Assembly: GCA_964020085.1 (NCBI GenBank)
Contig: OZ026603.1
Location: 32,396,158-32,460,157, forward strand
Source of the DNA: Micromussa lordhowensis
Taxonomy: Eukaryota > Cnidaria > Anthozoa > Scleractinia > Lobophylliidae
Length of the DNA stretch: 64,000 nt
Reading direction: 5' to 3'
Shown here: piece by piece, positions 22,593-34,923 of the stretch
Position numbering within the stretch: the first letter of the stretch is position 1
Layout of the letters: the number at the start of each line of letters is the position of its first letter
Position numbers and translations under genes: made by a program
The notes under the pieces: model-generated
What the model saw: only the letters and a program-made list of their open reading frames with translations
What the model was told of the DNA's origin: nothing
The model's database searches: none

Positions 22593-23221
22593 AGAGATCG
22601 TATACAGTAGCCAAAATATGCCCCTTTCAAAAATGAGCAACAATCTTAGAAATATCCAGTCGTGAAACCGTTTCTTGCACGAATTATTATCCACGGTTTT
22701 CAGTTTACTTCGCATAAGGGCTTCAGATAAAGTGGCTCGAAAGGAAGACGCGTTTGTAAACTGTTGACACTCGCAGACATGTCGTGAAACTGAAACCCAT
22801 ACTTCACGTCCGGGTTCTCCATGTTTCTTGGTCGTGAAATATGATATGTCCCAGAAGGATCGCGTTGCGTCATGCAACAAATCTGTCAATCGCAGGGTGG
22901 GGAGGCTAGAGATCACGCTTCACAATATCTCCCCTGCTCGAATAATATTTTTAAAATTTCATTTTGTCACTTCTTTTGCGGCAAGATTTCAAAGCGAATG
23001 AATGTCCAAAAAAACCGATCGGTGTTTACTTTTTGTAGACTATTTTTTCCCCACCAGTTTGAAAAGGGTGCCGATAGCGTCATTCCATTTTGCACCACGA
23101 CGCATCGACGACAAATAAATTCTGGAAAATTTGATTTCTGTGAAACAGTTTTAACGCCAAATTTGAAAAGAGATTTGAAATTAACAGAAAAAAAAAAGAA
23201 AAAAAAAAAAGAGTGAAGAAA

Positions 23222-23526
23222 AAAAAAAACAGAGTCGAGTTTGACTATCTCGACCGGGCTGTGAATGATCGCCTATTCACAGGTGCTATCCCACTACTGT
23301 TTGACGCGGGAGCTTTTGCCTGCTGTGTTTCCACCCTGGGCCGGTTCGCTCCTCTTTAACCAACCTGGAGAACTCAGACTCCTCTATGTTCACCATATTG
23401 ACGCCAAACTTAGCGCGGACACCCGATCTACATAGGACAACCACCCCCAGGAATCCCGCCCTCAAGCCATTCAACAACCCCAGCCTCCAAGTAACTGGAT
23501 TACAGGCGTGCGCCACTACGCCCGGC
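23222..23526 (-). ncRNA. 7SL: SRP (7SL) RNA, copy 1
   Basis: The minus strand from 23526 begins GCCGGGCGTAGTGGCGCACG and then CCTGTAATCC, which is the Alu-domain U-turn bound by SRP9/14. It continues through TCGGGTGTCCGCGCTAAGTT and CAATATGGTGA, the S-domain arm ACCGGCCCAGGGTGGAAACA with CAGCAGG (helix 8 GGAA tetraloop, SRP54 site), then AGTAGTGGGAT and CCTGTGAATAG. It ends in a T run (pol III terminator) at about 23229-23222. At about 300 nt it matches the human 7SL length, including the central domain that Alu SINEs lack. Upstream, a TTAAATTT box sits about 20-26 bp before the start in a flank shared with the other copies. It lies 0.6 kb upstream of the RASSF start codon. Long frames in both strands here are by-products of the RNA gene. 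Confidence 0.92.
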
Positions 23527-25888
23527 TGACAAAGCACGGGCAAATTTAACTAGTCAATCGTGACAAGCCTCGACTGCCTGCCGGAAGTGAGAAGGCTTAT
23601 ATTTGAAGCCCTTAAAACAACAGGATTTCTAACTGAAATCCTAACTTTAAGGAAAGAAATAAATCATTATCTTGAAATTGATGTTAAATTGAAGGCCAAA
23701 CGTTGACTACACAAAGCTGGCCGGATACAGTTTGTCACAATGTTGGGCTTTGTTTCAGCGAAGCCTTGTCGGCGGAAGTTGAAGCTTCTTATTGTGAAGG
23801 GGAGAACACTGGAACGGACTTGTGGAATATGGAAATCGGATGAAACTGTGTCTCTCTTTGTCTATTCGTATGCTGTACAAGATCAGAAAATAAAACTTAC
23901 ATCGAAAGCATAAGAGACTGCTACACCGAAACAAAGAAACCTTCTCGCCATTCCATTTGGGAAGCTTCAGAAAATATGGACGGTGATTTGAGGTGATGCT
24001 ATTTTTCTGCTCTTTTAGTTCTCTCTACTTTGTAGCTGATGTGGATATACTTTATAGCAATACCCTCTCCGGCAACTTCACATTTAAGAGTTTAATGTTT
24101 ATGCCTGAAATTTACAACCGGATGGTTTTTGTAAATGGCAAGCAACCGGGTGTAAAAAAATTGACTGACCACGCGCGTACTTTTTGTCCTCCCTCGGAAT
24201 TTGGATCCTGTGCCACTGAGAAAAAAAAATATTCCTTTGATCTGGGAGTACTAGAAAAGAACTTATCCTGGGTCTCTACCGTTGTGGGTTAAAAGGGAGA
24301 AATAAAACTATTTTACGTGCAAGATGGAAAAATGTTTTCAATGATAGTCTGAAAAAAAGAAACAGGTGAAAAATTTCTACTGCGAGAACTTGCAACAGTT
24401 ATAAATGGTGAGGAATGATTTGGCCCTTGTTCAAGGTAAAGGACCCCGTTGCTTTATTGAAGAAGGAAAAAATGTTTTCTCTCTTCCCGGCGCAGCCATT
24501 ATCCTTTGTTCAAAAAGGAAGAACAGGTTTGCGGCGCAATGACGCAATGAGAGGACTGGGAAAGAGTATGGTTGTTTTCCGTTTTTTGAAAAAATAAAAA
24601 AATAAGGATCAAATAAATTTGAGTCTTTACCAAGAATAGAAGTATTTAGACGAGAAAAATGGCAAAATGGTAGCTCTTCAAATATCACCTACAATAGAGT
24701 GTTTGTATGGATTGGGTAGACAAGCCACAAAATTATAAGGATTTGTATGGAATTTTGCAACTTTTGCGAGGCTCCCATTTGAACAATTTTCCACTGAAAA
24801 CTCTTAAACTTGGCTGGGTACCTTTTCATTCAGTAACATTTCAGTTAAAATGTTTAGATTTTCAATCTAATCAATATAATAAACTCGTCCCGGTCCTCTC
24901 ACGTTTCTGCAATTGGCTATAGATAGTTCATTCTACAGGAGCTCGAGAATTCAGATTTCACAGACTATTCAACTCGAAGCCTTGGTAAACACACGCCAAG
25001 AGATATCAACAATAAAAACAACTCGAACATCTCGCTACAAAACTGTTTTATTCTGATACAACTTTTACTCAAAAACATCTTATTCTGAACGGATTCAAAA
25101 TACTCCTTAAGGTGGTAATAATATTCTACAATGCTTTCCTTCTATTACTAGAAATTAAAATTCTCCCCCAGCACCATATAGCACTGACTCCAAAAAAAAT
25201 ACTTTTATTATTATATTATTGTCGAAATACTCTAAATAAGTTTTGCAAAGCTACCAAGGCTCCATTTTTACGTAAACAGATGGAGCAGATCTAGAAACGC
25301 CATGTTCGTTACAAAACTATAAAAAATATCTGGGCAGAGAGGCTAGGGAAGCAAACCATACCTGAATTGAGCTCAGTTCGTCTCCAATCCTAACGCAATT
25401 CAAACTTATGCAATGTTCTTGACGCAATCTTATGTGTGTGTGTGTGTGGGCGGGGGGGGGGGGAGGGGGGAGGGGAAGACACGGCAAAAGTGCCAGTAAT
25501 TTATACGAGAAGTGTCAAGAATCTAATGTCTAAGACGTCGGGAAAAATTCGAATCTCGAAATATTGTGAGGAATAAAGCCAGAGAGATAAGCTGCAATTC
25601 CTACCAACACAGCTGTGTTGTACAATCTTCTAAAATAAAATCTTCTGCTGTGTATCTTTATCTTGAAAAACATAAAACCTTCAGTTGAATGCTAATCATC
25701 CTCGAATTATTGAGCATTGAATTTCCAGCTCATCTTTTCCCTTACATTTACTGTAATTTTTACCCGGTGTTTGCTACCTAACCAAGATGGTCACAGAAAC
25801 CACGAAAAGGTCTGTTACAAGCACTACTCAGACCTGGGAAGCGTTAGATAATCAGCACGTCATTTCCACGCTGTTTATAGTTCAGATG
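23527..25888. other. Spacer between SRP RNA copy 1 and the GNS 3' end
   Basis: About 300 bp immediately upstream of copy 1 is homologous to the flanks of the other SRP RNA copies (CTTCCGGCAGGCAGTCGAGG and the region to about 23780). The rest is AT-rich and contains a TG/G-run microsatellite at 25432-25475. No coding exon was recognised. Confidence 0.5.
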
Positions 25889-26669
25889 TCAATCCCTGCT
25901 CTCACTTGAGCTCTTTCTGCAGGAGTCACCTGAACACAACACCAAATCGACGAGGCGGTTGTGTTTTGCTTTCAAGAATTTAGGGGAAGCCTTTTTGACT
26001 ATATTGTTGAGTTGAGCAGGATCCTTCTTCACATCGTACAGCTCCACAAACGCCTACAGTTAGATAAAAAATAGAAATCAAACACGGAAGGTTTGCACGA
26101 GGAATGCACGAGGTGCTGAGCAAGGAAAAAAGCCGACACCACAGTCCTAATACATATTCCGCAGAAACATGACTAAAATTCATTTTTGTGAACCTCGTAG
26201 CCTAGGGTGTCTGCCATCTTCCACATTCAGCCTAATCACCCGGGAATCAGGCTGAGGGCGAAACATGACCGACATTTCAGGCTACGAAACTCGATAAAGT
26301 GTTTTCACATGACGTCACGGCAAAACAAAAAAACGGCGGCAAAGTTAGCCTGCGAAAACAACCGTCCTTCTTCGCTCCCAGCCCGAGTGGCCACTGTACT
26401 CGGGCCGGGAGCGAAGAAGGACGGCTCTTTTCGCAGGCTACGGCCAAGTTAGTCTCACTGTGGGCGGTTAAACTCTTTTCTTTTGTACAGTAAACACTTT
26501 CATTTGTTCCAATTAATCGCCTGGCTGCTGGTCACCTCATTGAAAACGCTCTATAAAGTTCTAAGATTTATTAGAAGGGCTAACGCTCGAAACGTCAGCT
26601 TCCGAATCTCTTTACGGTGGCCAATTCACATTGTCAACCCAGTTGATAAAACCAAATTATCTTGTAATA

Positions 26670-26706
<37 letters not shown>

Positions 26707-29700
26707 TGCCCCCTTTATTTGTTTATTAGAAATGACGTTTGTATAGTCACTGACAATAATCACAAGGGCAAACCACGACGGCAACGGCACCGAGAACGTC
26801 GCAAAACAAAAGGTTTGATGAGCAAAAAGGCAATGGCTGTGCACGTGCCGATTATAAATCTTTGTACATTTCTTAGCCGTTCTCTGCAAAACAACAACGT
26901 CAAATGACTAAGTTCTGCGCATTTTGGAGAACGCGAACGGCGGCAGCTAATTTTTCGTATTTTAATTTGGAATTCAACGCGGGTGCTACACATTTAGCTT
27001 GAGTAAGTTCTGAGAGAGATAGGTGCTCTGAACAAATCTATACAGCTGCGAAACTCGAAGGTAAAATATAAAACTATACTTTACTGGACGTCGTCCTTGG
27101 CGTCGCCGTCGTCATTGCTTAAGGTCCCTAATCACAACAAACGCGGCAGCTGGCGCCAACCCAAAAGCGCGGGAAAACCAGCCGTCGCGTTGGTCTTTTG
27201 GGAACTAGTCCACAAAGTCAAGCTTACCTCTTTGTCAGCGAACTCGCAGTACATCATGTCTTCCGACTGACTCAGTGAGCGAACACATGAGTAAGTGTTG
27301 TTCCAAGCATCCTCGCACACACAGTTGGGCCAGCAACACTACAAGCAAGAAAAACAGGACAAACCCTTCGTTTCGGAAACTTGTGTGTACCAAACCATTA
27401 ATGTGGTGAGTTTGCACTTTAAAAACCTCCGTTCTTTTTAGCGTTTTTGAGAAGTCTGTTAACAATTGCACTGTTTACTCATTTTGACTTGCTAGCTAAG
27501 CTTATTATGTCTGAGAACGATGAAAACACAGTGTATGTTTAATACCGAAACTCCGGCGGAAAGCTCTGGGCATCCTGCAATCTTGAGGTCACCTTCTCCG
27601 TAGTGCTGCACGAGAAAATCTGTGCGCCATTCCACGTTTTTCTGAACAAGAACAAAAGGAAATCATTCTTAAAATGCAACAGGGTTTTAAAATAAGCTTA
27701 GTTGTGATAAACATCATTATTATATGGCTACAATAGTGCGCGCGCTCTGATTGGCTGCTGAGCGGGCATTATTTTCTTGTAATGACCGGGCATTATAAAA
27801 AAAAAATTTCAATGTTAAATTTGGCCTAGATCTTGGCGTAATAAAGGCAAAAATTGTCTCATTTTCAAAGAAACTGTTTTAACTGTCCCTTCTGGTTTCG
27901 ATCGCACGGCGAGGGTTTTCTCTGTTCAGTGAACGTGGCCTCGAATGATCTCTCGCGCGCGCAAACGAATATTGGAAAGCGCTTCCGGTTTTTTTTTCCA
28001 GCGCTAAAAAGGCCATATAATAAACAACTTATTAACCTCGTCCGTTCGGTCATTACAGGGAAATCTCAGACCTCAGCCGCTGTAATAACTGAGCCACTAC
28101 GCGCGCTCTCATTGGTCGATAGGTGTGTTTAGATGAGAGTATGTAAACACGGTTGTGACGTTTTAGATGCGCGAGTATTTTTGAGAATTCTTTTATAGCC
28201 TCATCTAAACACTCGGAGGGTTGGGAGAATTCTCGAAAGTTATGCAAACCCGAGACGTAGTCGAGGGTTTGCATAACTGTCTCCCTCCTCGTGTTTAGAT
28301 GAGGCTATATAAACAAGGAAAAAGTGCTCTATTGCTTAATCACGGGTATGGGCACACTCGTGGGCCACAGCGTCAGAAATTACAGTGTTTGTATGGGAAT
28401 CTGATGGCATAAATTTTCACTCACGCCTGACATTCTACTAAAAATTCTACTTGTCCAACCTCAAAGCCTGATCAAAATAAAGGAAAACACTTTTTTATAG
28501 TTAATCAAGAAAGGGAACCAAACTGTTGTAACTCAAAACCGTTTCTCTTAAGAACTTTTTTCTATTCCTCAAATAAAAGCATATTTGCCTCCAAATGATT
28601 GATCGGTCCAGAAGCTCAGTAAAAAACAATGACGTCAAGCAGGGCGTCAAACGTTCGTTAAAGGTGCAACGGGACAATGCCTTTCACTAAAACTAGCTAC
28701 GAGTTGACATTTTACCTCCTTCTGGCTGTTTCCAACATCTGCTTTCTAGAAACGAAAAATTTAAAAAGCGGTAATCAACTTCAAAAAATGCAAGTTATTC
28801 CACTCGGAGACCTAATTTAAAAAAAGTGCAATTCGACAAGACATTGAATTAACAGCCTTGTCAGAATAACTTTTATATATTTTTGACTGACTTTACCACC
28901 TGTCATATTTCAAAATTAATTCAAGTTTCATACAACTTTAGTACCATGCAGTGCAAGCTTTATGAATGAGGACTGAACCACGTACCAAAAGAGGTAGAAT
29001 TGACCGCCCATCCATGGACTTGGGTGCTTTTCCTCCAGCTAACTCCACAATTGTCGGCGCTATGTCAATACTGAGAATAGGGCTCTACAAAAATAACAAA
29101 AAGAAAACTCAAAAACTTATAAATTCCTGTAGTGTCTTATGCGGGTTGAGCCCTCTAAATGCCTAACAAGAATACTAAATCATATATGTTCCAATTTAAG
29201 TTTCTTCTGGATAAGAAATTCTCACCTGTGAAGTTTTATTTGCCATCACCCCAGGACCTCTGATCATAAAAGGCACACGAACATCGAACTCATATAGCTG
29301 GCGTTTGTCCTGTGGAAGGGAAAACTGACCTGCAGACACAGAGAAAATAAACAAGATCAATAACCCACAACATAACCCTCTGAGCAGAGGTTTTAAAATT
29401 TCTAACCAATTGTCTGTTTATGGCCAGAAATTCAGTAATAGCTGTTATTGCAGTTGAGTCTGCGATGAAATGTTCTTTTGTTTAGAAATGCACGCAAACG
29501 AGGCGAAGGGGTCAATACAAAGCAGAATTGACCCTTTCGCCTCGTTTGCATGTAAAACCGCTGATAACTGCGATAACAGCTATTGTTTGGTCCACTTCGG
29601 CTAGTTCAGCATGTGTGGTGTTAACACTTAAGAAACAATTATTCACCTTGTTATCGGAGAACGTGTTTGATATTAACCTGTCTGCTTTGTAGCTTGGTGA

Positions 29701-32439
29701 ATTTTCCAGCACTATTCACCCCCACTTCAGTGTGTTATGCTATAACTATATGCACACAATGTATGTAAATTTTCTATTATCAATGGAGTCTGATGGCTCC
29801 TCAGCGCCAGCAGTTAACTTTGGTTTCCATAGCATGAAGGAAATAGGAGTAAATGCTACCATCCTGAGTGGGGATGCTAGTTCATCAGCTTGTTACCCCC
29901 CTGCCAATATGCTATCTAATAGTAAATGTTTGATGATATTTATACTTTCATGATCCCAGTAGGTGGTCAACCTGGATCACTTCATCCAAAACTCAACACA
30001 TTAACTATAAGGCCACTATACCTCCCAACAAAACAACAACAACAAATAATTGATAATTGTACCCACTCTGTAATGCATTCTCTAAAACAATGGTTAAATT
30101 AGGAAAAATGTGGTCACAGTTACCTAAATGAAATCCATTATCTGAAGAAAATATAATGTATGTGTTTTCCAAGTGTTTTCCATTAGCCAATGCCATTATG
30201 ACCTCCTCAACAAGATCATCTACTGACAACAGGGTCCGCCATCTTATAAAAACAAATCATATGGATTTTGTTAGCTGATAAGTAATGTTATTTTAACTGT
30301 AGAGAAAAGTCTTGAATAATTACTTAAAAATAAATCCCAAACCTTTTCCTGAATATATTATCCAATTCAGTGATAGATGATTCTTTCATAGGATGTGGAG
30401 TATTTCTGATGAGCCAGTGCTTTGACTGAAGATAAACAATAAAATAAATGCATAGACATTAAATTACCCTGGCATCTGGGTCTGCGGAGCATGCAGAGGA
30501 CTGGGTGGCTTTCGTCTTCTGTACAAAATTGGAGACGTAAATGCAAGAGAATGATAAAATTATTCTTTTACAGCTTACAACTGCATTGAAACTTTAAGCA
30601 CCCTTTGTGGCATTGTAAATCTGATTTAACTTGTGCCCAAGTTATATAGGGGAGGGAAATGTGGCAGCGGGTCACTCAATAACTCATCACCACAGTAGCA
30701 GTGTTAACGATAAGAAGAAGAGAGTAGAAGAATTTGTTTCCGCCTTCCTGCTTGTTTTCCTCTTTCACAGTTAAACTAATTTTAAATGTAGAAATAACAT
30801 CAACTCAGAAATTATCTGAGTGGCCAATTCACATGACCAACTCAGTTGATAAAACCAACTTAGCCTGGAAAAAGTCAATCTGATATGAATCTCTAGTAAA
30901 TATCTATTGATCTTGATTCACATATAAGCTGTTTGGTTGAGATAAAGAAGAAAACAGTTTCGAGGGTTAAATTGTAACAACAGTGACTTAATTAACAACA
31001 CTCACAGATCCACCCGCTGTATTAAAGCTGGGAGTCCTTGGTGCCTTACTGGAATTGAAGTTTTCCTTGTACTGAGGTGCAGGGGTGAATGGATCATGGC
31101 ATGCAGGGGTAGCAACCATCATAAAAAATGGAGGTGATGCTTCTGACTGTTCCTTTATAAAATTAACAGCATGACTTTTCTACAAAATAAAAAAACAACA
31201 ACAATGGTTGTAATAAATAAATCAATAAAAAATATTAGGAATTTGCAGTGGTGCATCCAACAGAGAGGCTATTCCTCCACCATTTCCAGATTGAATCGCA
31301 ATTTACACAGCCATGCTGATTTTAACTGAGGGAGAAAAAGAACCTGGAGAAAAACTGTCAGAGCAAGGTAACAAACTTAAGGGGGCTCGATAAGCTCCAA
31401 AATTGTCAAGTCCAGGATTCAAAACCAGGACACATAAGTAACCGTGATAATAATTGAAGAGAAAAATATGTTCTTAAGAAACAACATCTATTCTAACACC
31501 ACCATTATCTCAGCTGTACTCACCAAAATATCTGTAAGATAGTCAATGCTGTAGGTATCTCCATGTTTCTCTGCCTTGCCATTTGCTGACAAGGTGTAGT
31601 TATAATATCTAGAGTTACCCACTAATCCAAGCCACTCATCCCAGCCAGGAGGAACATGCTCAGGGCCGCCTACTGATCGCCTACCATACTGATTTAAGTA
31701 CTTTCCACTGAAGAATGTCCTGTAACCCAGATTTTTCAGGTAAGTACTGATGGAATGTTTCTCTGGTCCTGCTTGCCAACCTGGACTTGAACATCCACCT
31801 GATATGGAGTTGTTTTTTGCATGATGGTTATGTACATACTGTCCAGTTAGAATGCTTGATCGGCTTGGACAGCACAAAGGACTTGTAACAAACTACATCC
31901 AAAAATAGATGACATATTAAAAAATAAGTAAGTAAATAAGAGTATTAATTTATTCTCTATTTTCCAATTCCCCATAATGGACTCTGTTTGTCCCCAAATT
32001 TTGCCTAAACTATTGTTCTCAAATGTTCTTGGAAATATGCATTCCTCCCATTAGAGTATTTAAAAATAATAGCTTATGGAACATAGCTAGGAAGGAACAT
32101 AGAAGCTATACAGCCATGTTAACTACACACCATCACAATCACTGATAAAGAATGTTAGAAAATAACCCAAAGCAAATACGCACGCTGATTGGTTTAAAAC
32201 CGTGCATCTATAACTCGATAGAAACAGAACTAGCACGAGCTGTTGACGTAATGATGGCGCGAACAAAGAGAATTTTCATTTTGATGATCGAAGTAAACAA
32301 GTTGGTTTTCTTTTTCTTTGTCGCTGTATTTTCTAACAGAAATAGAAAACATGTTCTCCGTGTTCCTATAGAGTTATAGAAACACTCGTGAAAGTTTGGG
32401 AGAACTCGAAAAAGCTGTGGAAACACTCGCCTGTGACTC

Positions 32440-32470
<31 letters not shown>

Positions 32471-34260
32471 CTTTCACTTGTGTTTCTATCTAACAATTAG
32501 ATTATGAGCTCGAGATTTCTATTGCGTGATAGTTGACGAGGGCGTAGCCCGAGTCAACTATCGCGCGATAGAAATCGAGAGCGAATAATCTAATTGTTTT
32601 AGTATAAATCTATAGTCGTTCAAAACTTAATCTAAATCCTCTTCTCAACACTTCGAAAACGCCAAGAAACGGCCGTCATTTTGTTAACAAGTGCACACTG
32701 TTACGCTACTCACCATCTATCACAGAATAGATAGTGAGTAGCGTAGCCAATCAGAGAACGGCCTTCGTGATAGAACGCTAGTAGATTTATACTAAAACTT
32801 GATAGAAACATGGCACATGTTTTCTATTTCTTAAATAACAATTTACCTACAAACAATTCTCTGGGGTTCTTTAACAGCCAGTCAGAAAGTTATACACATG
32901 GTAATACATGGTGGTGAGAAATATTTTATTTTCAAGTGTTAAAATATTGTTTTTAACAAGAGAAAGTAAAATTCATATCTTCGACCCACTATTGTAAGAT
33001 CTTTCTTTTTATTATCCCAGTTTCCATGGCATGATTTCTATGAGATAGCTCACAAGGCATGTATAGACAATCTTGTGTCCAACAAGTGCAAGTAGAATGC
33101 CCCGGGGGGGGGGGGGGCTACTTAACAAAGTTTAATACGGGGAGGCTCCGCCCCGAGGTCCAACCCCTTACCCTTTTATATACCATGGCAGAAAAGGTAC
33201 CCCTTTTATATACCTTTTATTGAGAAAAGGTACCCCTTTCATATTCCTACTTTAGAACACTGCACCCCATTTCTAAGCCCTTCTTGTTGTCATTTTCATG
33301 TAGTGCTTAATAAATAAACCGATACTGCCATAAGTGCGTCTATTCGAAATACTTTAATTAAAGGCCCTTGTAAATACCTAAATGACTGATTTCCCTACCC
33401 TTTTATGTACCTCAACTTGTGAAATCCCTACCCTTTTATATACCTGAAGCCTGAAAAAAGGTACCACTTTCGGGCGGAGCCTCCCCGTATAGGCCATTAT
33501 AGGGAGTACCCCCCCCCCCCCCGGGTAGAATGCTACAACAAAATTGGTTACACTTACCATGTTATCAAATTTGATTCCATGTTGGCCGATAAGTACATCT
33601 GTTTTGTTCATGGGACTCTGATGTTGAACATTGAGAAAAACATTTTGGATCAACAAACTGTGTTTACGTTCTGTCAAGCTGCAACTCAAAAAAATACCTA
33701 CTGCTAAAGCACATGTAAACGTACTGCTTTAATTTCTGTTGCTGAATTTAAAATTAAAACACAAATCAAAACAGGAGTAACTAGAGACTTCTGAAATTTT
33801 ATCCCATCTCCAGTAAAACATTTAAGTCTGATACGATGTAGAGGAAGGTGAAACCTGTGAAATGCGAGAATTTGATTCTACAAAATGCAATACTACTGAG
33901 CTTTAAAGGTTAACTTATATTTGTCACAGGTGGCAAAAATTCTTCTCTATTTTTGTAGGAAGCAGCTTCATCCATCACAAGATGACATTAACTTGGATCA
34001 CTATCTATGCCTAAAAGAAAGAACAAAATATCCTTACTGTAAGCAGTTTAGCTTAAGAATTAAACATCGCTTACAAGTCCTCCAAGAACAACGTCTTGGT
34101 CATCTGTAAGAATGAACACGATATTTGGAGGCTTCTCGGCGGCGCTACAAACAGCAATCGAGAAGCAAGAATATAATGCGAGAAACAATGCGAAATACTG
34201 CTGCTGGCGAAGCATTTTGCTGCACCAAAAGGTTAACAAACCGTGTGCCTTGGATGCCAT
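25889..34260 (-). CDS. GNS: N-acetylglucosamine-6-sulfatase, twelve exons, complete
   Basis: Exons, 5' to 3': 34260-34075, 33617-33558, 31892-31524, 31179-31006, 30425-30343, 30242-30124, 29329-29226, 29084-28986, 28745-28716, 27641-27546, 27338-27228, 26053-25889. All are GT-AG, in frame, 531 aa (human GNS 552). A signal-peptide-like hydrophobic stretch lies at about 22-40. The metal-binding strand [11 protein letters not shown] (Asp53, Asp54) is followed by the sulfatase signature [11 protein letters not shown]. Cys89 is the residue converted to formylglycine. SSDNGFHLG (Asp325, Asn326) supplies further calcium ligands. GNS-specific stretches include [55 protein letters not shown] and [20 protein letters not shown]. 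The lysosomal enzyme removes 6-sulfate from N-acetylglucosamine in heparan and keratan sulfate. The start MASKAHGLL was chosen because it puts the signal peptide first; an upstream in-frame Met exists. Exon 9 is only 30 bp. Confidence 0.95.
26346..26440. mobile_element. 95-bp hairpin element in GNS intron 11
   Basis: The left end TAGCCTGCGAAAACAACCGT and the inverse of the right end (TAGCCTGCGAAAAGAGCCGT) match. The arms continue CCTTCTTCGCTCCC, with a loop around GAGTGGCCACTGTACTC. It is a short foldback transposon relic located upstream of the last GNS exon. Confidence 0.75.
26568..26707. mobile_element. Half copy of the 16.4-kb palindromic MITE family
   Basis: It contains GGGCTAACGCTCGAAACGTC, CTTTACGGTGGCCAATTCAC and CAGTTGATAAAACCAAATTA, then the outer GCAGCACCACAG end. 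It corresponds to the right arm of the 16377-16620 element. It lies in GNS intron 11. Confidence 0.72.
28067..28340. mobile_element. Palindromic repeat, copy A (second copy at 56.16 kb)
   Basis: The centre is a palindrome of TAGCCTCATCTAAACACTCG and its inverse CGTGTTTAGATGAGGCTATA, around a GGGAGAATTCTCGAAAG core. The outer part holds GCGCGCTCTCATTGGTCGAT and AAACACGGTTGTGACG. The same blocks occur in opposite orientation at 56150-56460. It lies in GNS intron 9. Confidence 0.72.
29435..29595. mobile_element. Palindromic MITE in GNS intron 6
   Basis: The outer arms AATAGCTGTTATTGCAGTT and TAACTGCGATAACAGCTATT, and the inner arms AAACGAGGCGAAGGGGTCAA and TTGACCCTTTCGCCTCGTTT, are mutual inverses. 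The loop is about 10 bp near 29518. Confidence 0.7.
30814..30862. repeat. Short fragment of the 16.4-kb MITE family
   Basis: GAGTGGCCAATTCACATGAC, followed by CAACTCAGTTGATAAAACCAA, matches the arm of the 16377-16620 element. It lies in GNS intron 4. Confidence 0.6.
32375..32605. repeat. Two adjacent large hairpins in GNS intron 2
   Basis: The first hairpin is 32380-32490: AAACACTCGTGAAAGTTTGG and its inverse CCAAACTTTCACTTGTGTTT, with inner GCTGTGGAA/CCCACAGC arms. The second is 32494-32602: CAATTAGATTATGAGCTCGA and GAGCGAATAATCTAATTG, with the inner GATAGTTGACG/AGTCAACTATC. A third small palindrome is at 32708-32755 (GCTACTCACCATCTATCAC). These are foldback transposons or a nested set of them. 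Confidence 0.7.
33101..33525. mobile_element. 425-bp hAT-like MITE with homopolymer ends and 8-bp target duplication
   Basis: It is flanked by the direct repeat TAGAATGC at 33093-33100 and 33526-33533. It begins CCCGGGGGGG and ends with the inverse (C run then GGG). ATACGGGGAGGCTCCGCCC sits near both ends in opposite orientation. An 8-bp target duplication fits the hAT superfamily. The interior has repeated ACCCCTTTTATATACC-like blocks and no transposase frame. It lies in GNS intron 2, only 32 bp from the exon 2 donor at 33557. Confidence 0.82.
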
Positions 34261-34379
34261 TTTCTCGTCATGTGAATGTCTCGTGCTACAGTATGTTGTG
34301 TTTTTTGCTGGTTGTCTGTGCGGGGGACTGAGACAGAATGTACTCAGACAACGATTTGTGACAACGTAGCGTGACTGGA

Positions 34380-34512
34380 TAGGGCTAGTCACGCTAGTCG
34401 TTATGTAAAAAGACGGTTACCATTGGCGGAGGTTTACGTCAAAACTTACAAAATAACAAAGTAATCGTACATGGATCTGGTATGATTACACGAAGTATTA
34501 GCTATAAAAAAG
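34380..34512. repeat. GNS upstream segment, inverted copy at 37.43-37.56 kb
   Basis: Blocks such as AACAAAGTAATCGTACATGG, ATCTGGTATGATTACACGAA and GCTAGTCACGCTAGTCGTTA recur in inverse at 37425-37560 with small changes. This segment lies just upstream of GNS exon 1, so the promoter region of GNS has been copied. Confidence 0.72.
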
Positions 34513-34824
34513 ACTGTTTACGCTCTCTTTTCAGGAAAGCTGATCACTGGTATTTGAAGGTATCGAACAAGCCACGGTGCAGGACAGGGTTGGGGGGGGG
34601 GGGGGGTTATTCAAGTTATGGCTGGACAAAACGAGAGAGGATCCTGTAAACGAGGTTGAGAACTGACTTGCCGTTTTTCATGTGACGTCATCATTTTCCA
34701 AAATTTAAACATTAGCAAAATCCTAGTTTCATCAAATGTAAGACCCTCTAAGACCTTTACTTTTTAAACTGTTCCTGTCCAAGAACAGGTATTAATTTCA
34801 ACAACAACAACAACAACAGAAAAC

Positions 34825-34855
34825 AGAGTCAAGTTCGACCATCTCGACCGGGCTA
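34825..34855 (-). ncRNA. 3'-end fragment of SRP RNA (truncated duplicate)
   Basis: AGAGTCAAGTTCGACCATCT and CGACCGGGCT match the last ~30 nt of SRP RNA with three changes. The rest of the gene is missing; the full copy 2 starts 75 bp further right. The A-rich spacer between them resembles the sequence beside copy 1. Confidence 0.7.
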
Positions 34856-34923
34856 CATTTCAAAATTTTGAAAGGAGATTTGAAATTAAAAAAAAAAAAA
34901 GAAAAAAAAAGAGAGAGAGAGAG

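Noticed and set aside
22593..22916. N-terminal extension of the RASSF first exon
   Set aside because: The frame is open upstream of MMESDEVF, but the residues show no domain or conserved feature and the stretch is probably 5' UTR.
23286..23543. Conserved ~85-aa open frame (PGVVAHACNPVTWRLG...), repeated at 34982, 36767 and 37823
   Set aside because: It is a translation of the 7SL RNA gene. Conservation follows RNA structure, and the Alu-like look made human contamination a worry. But the sequence is diverged from human 7SL and set in shared local flanks.
34261..34392. Upstream in-frame start for GNS
   Set aside because: Starting earlier would put about 44 residues before the hydrophobic signal segment; MASKAHGLL gives a normal secretory start.
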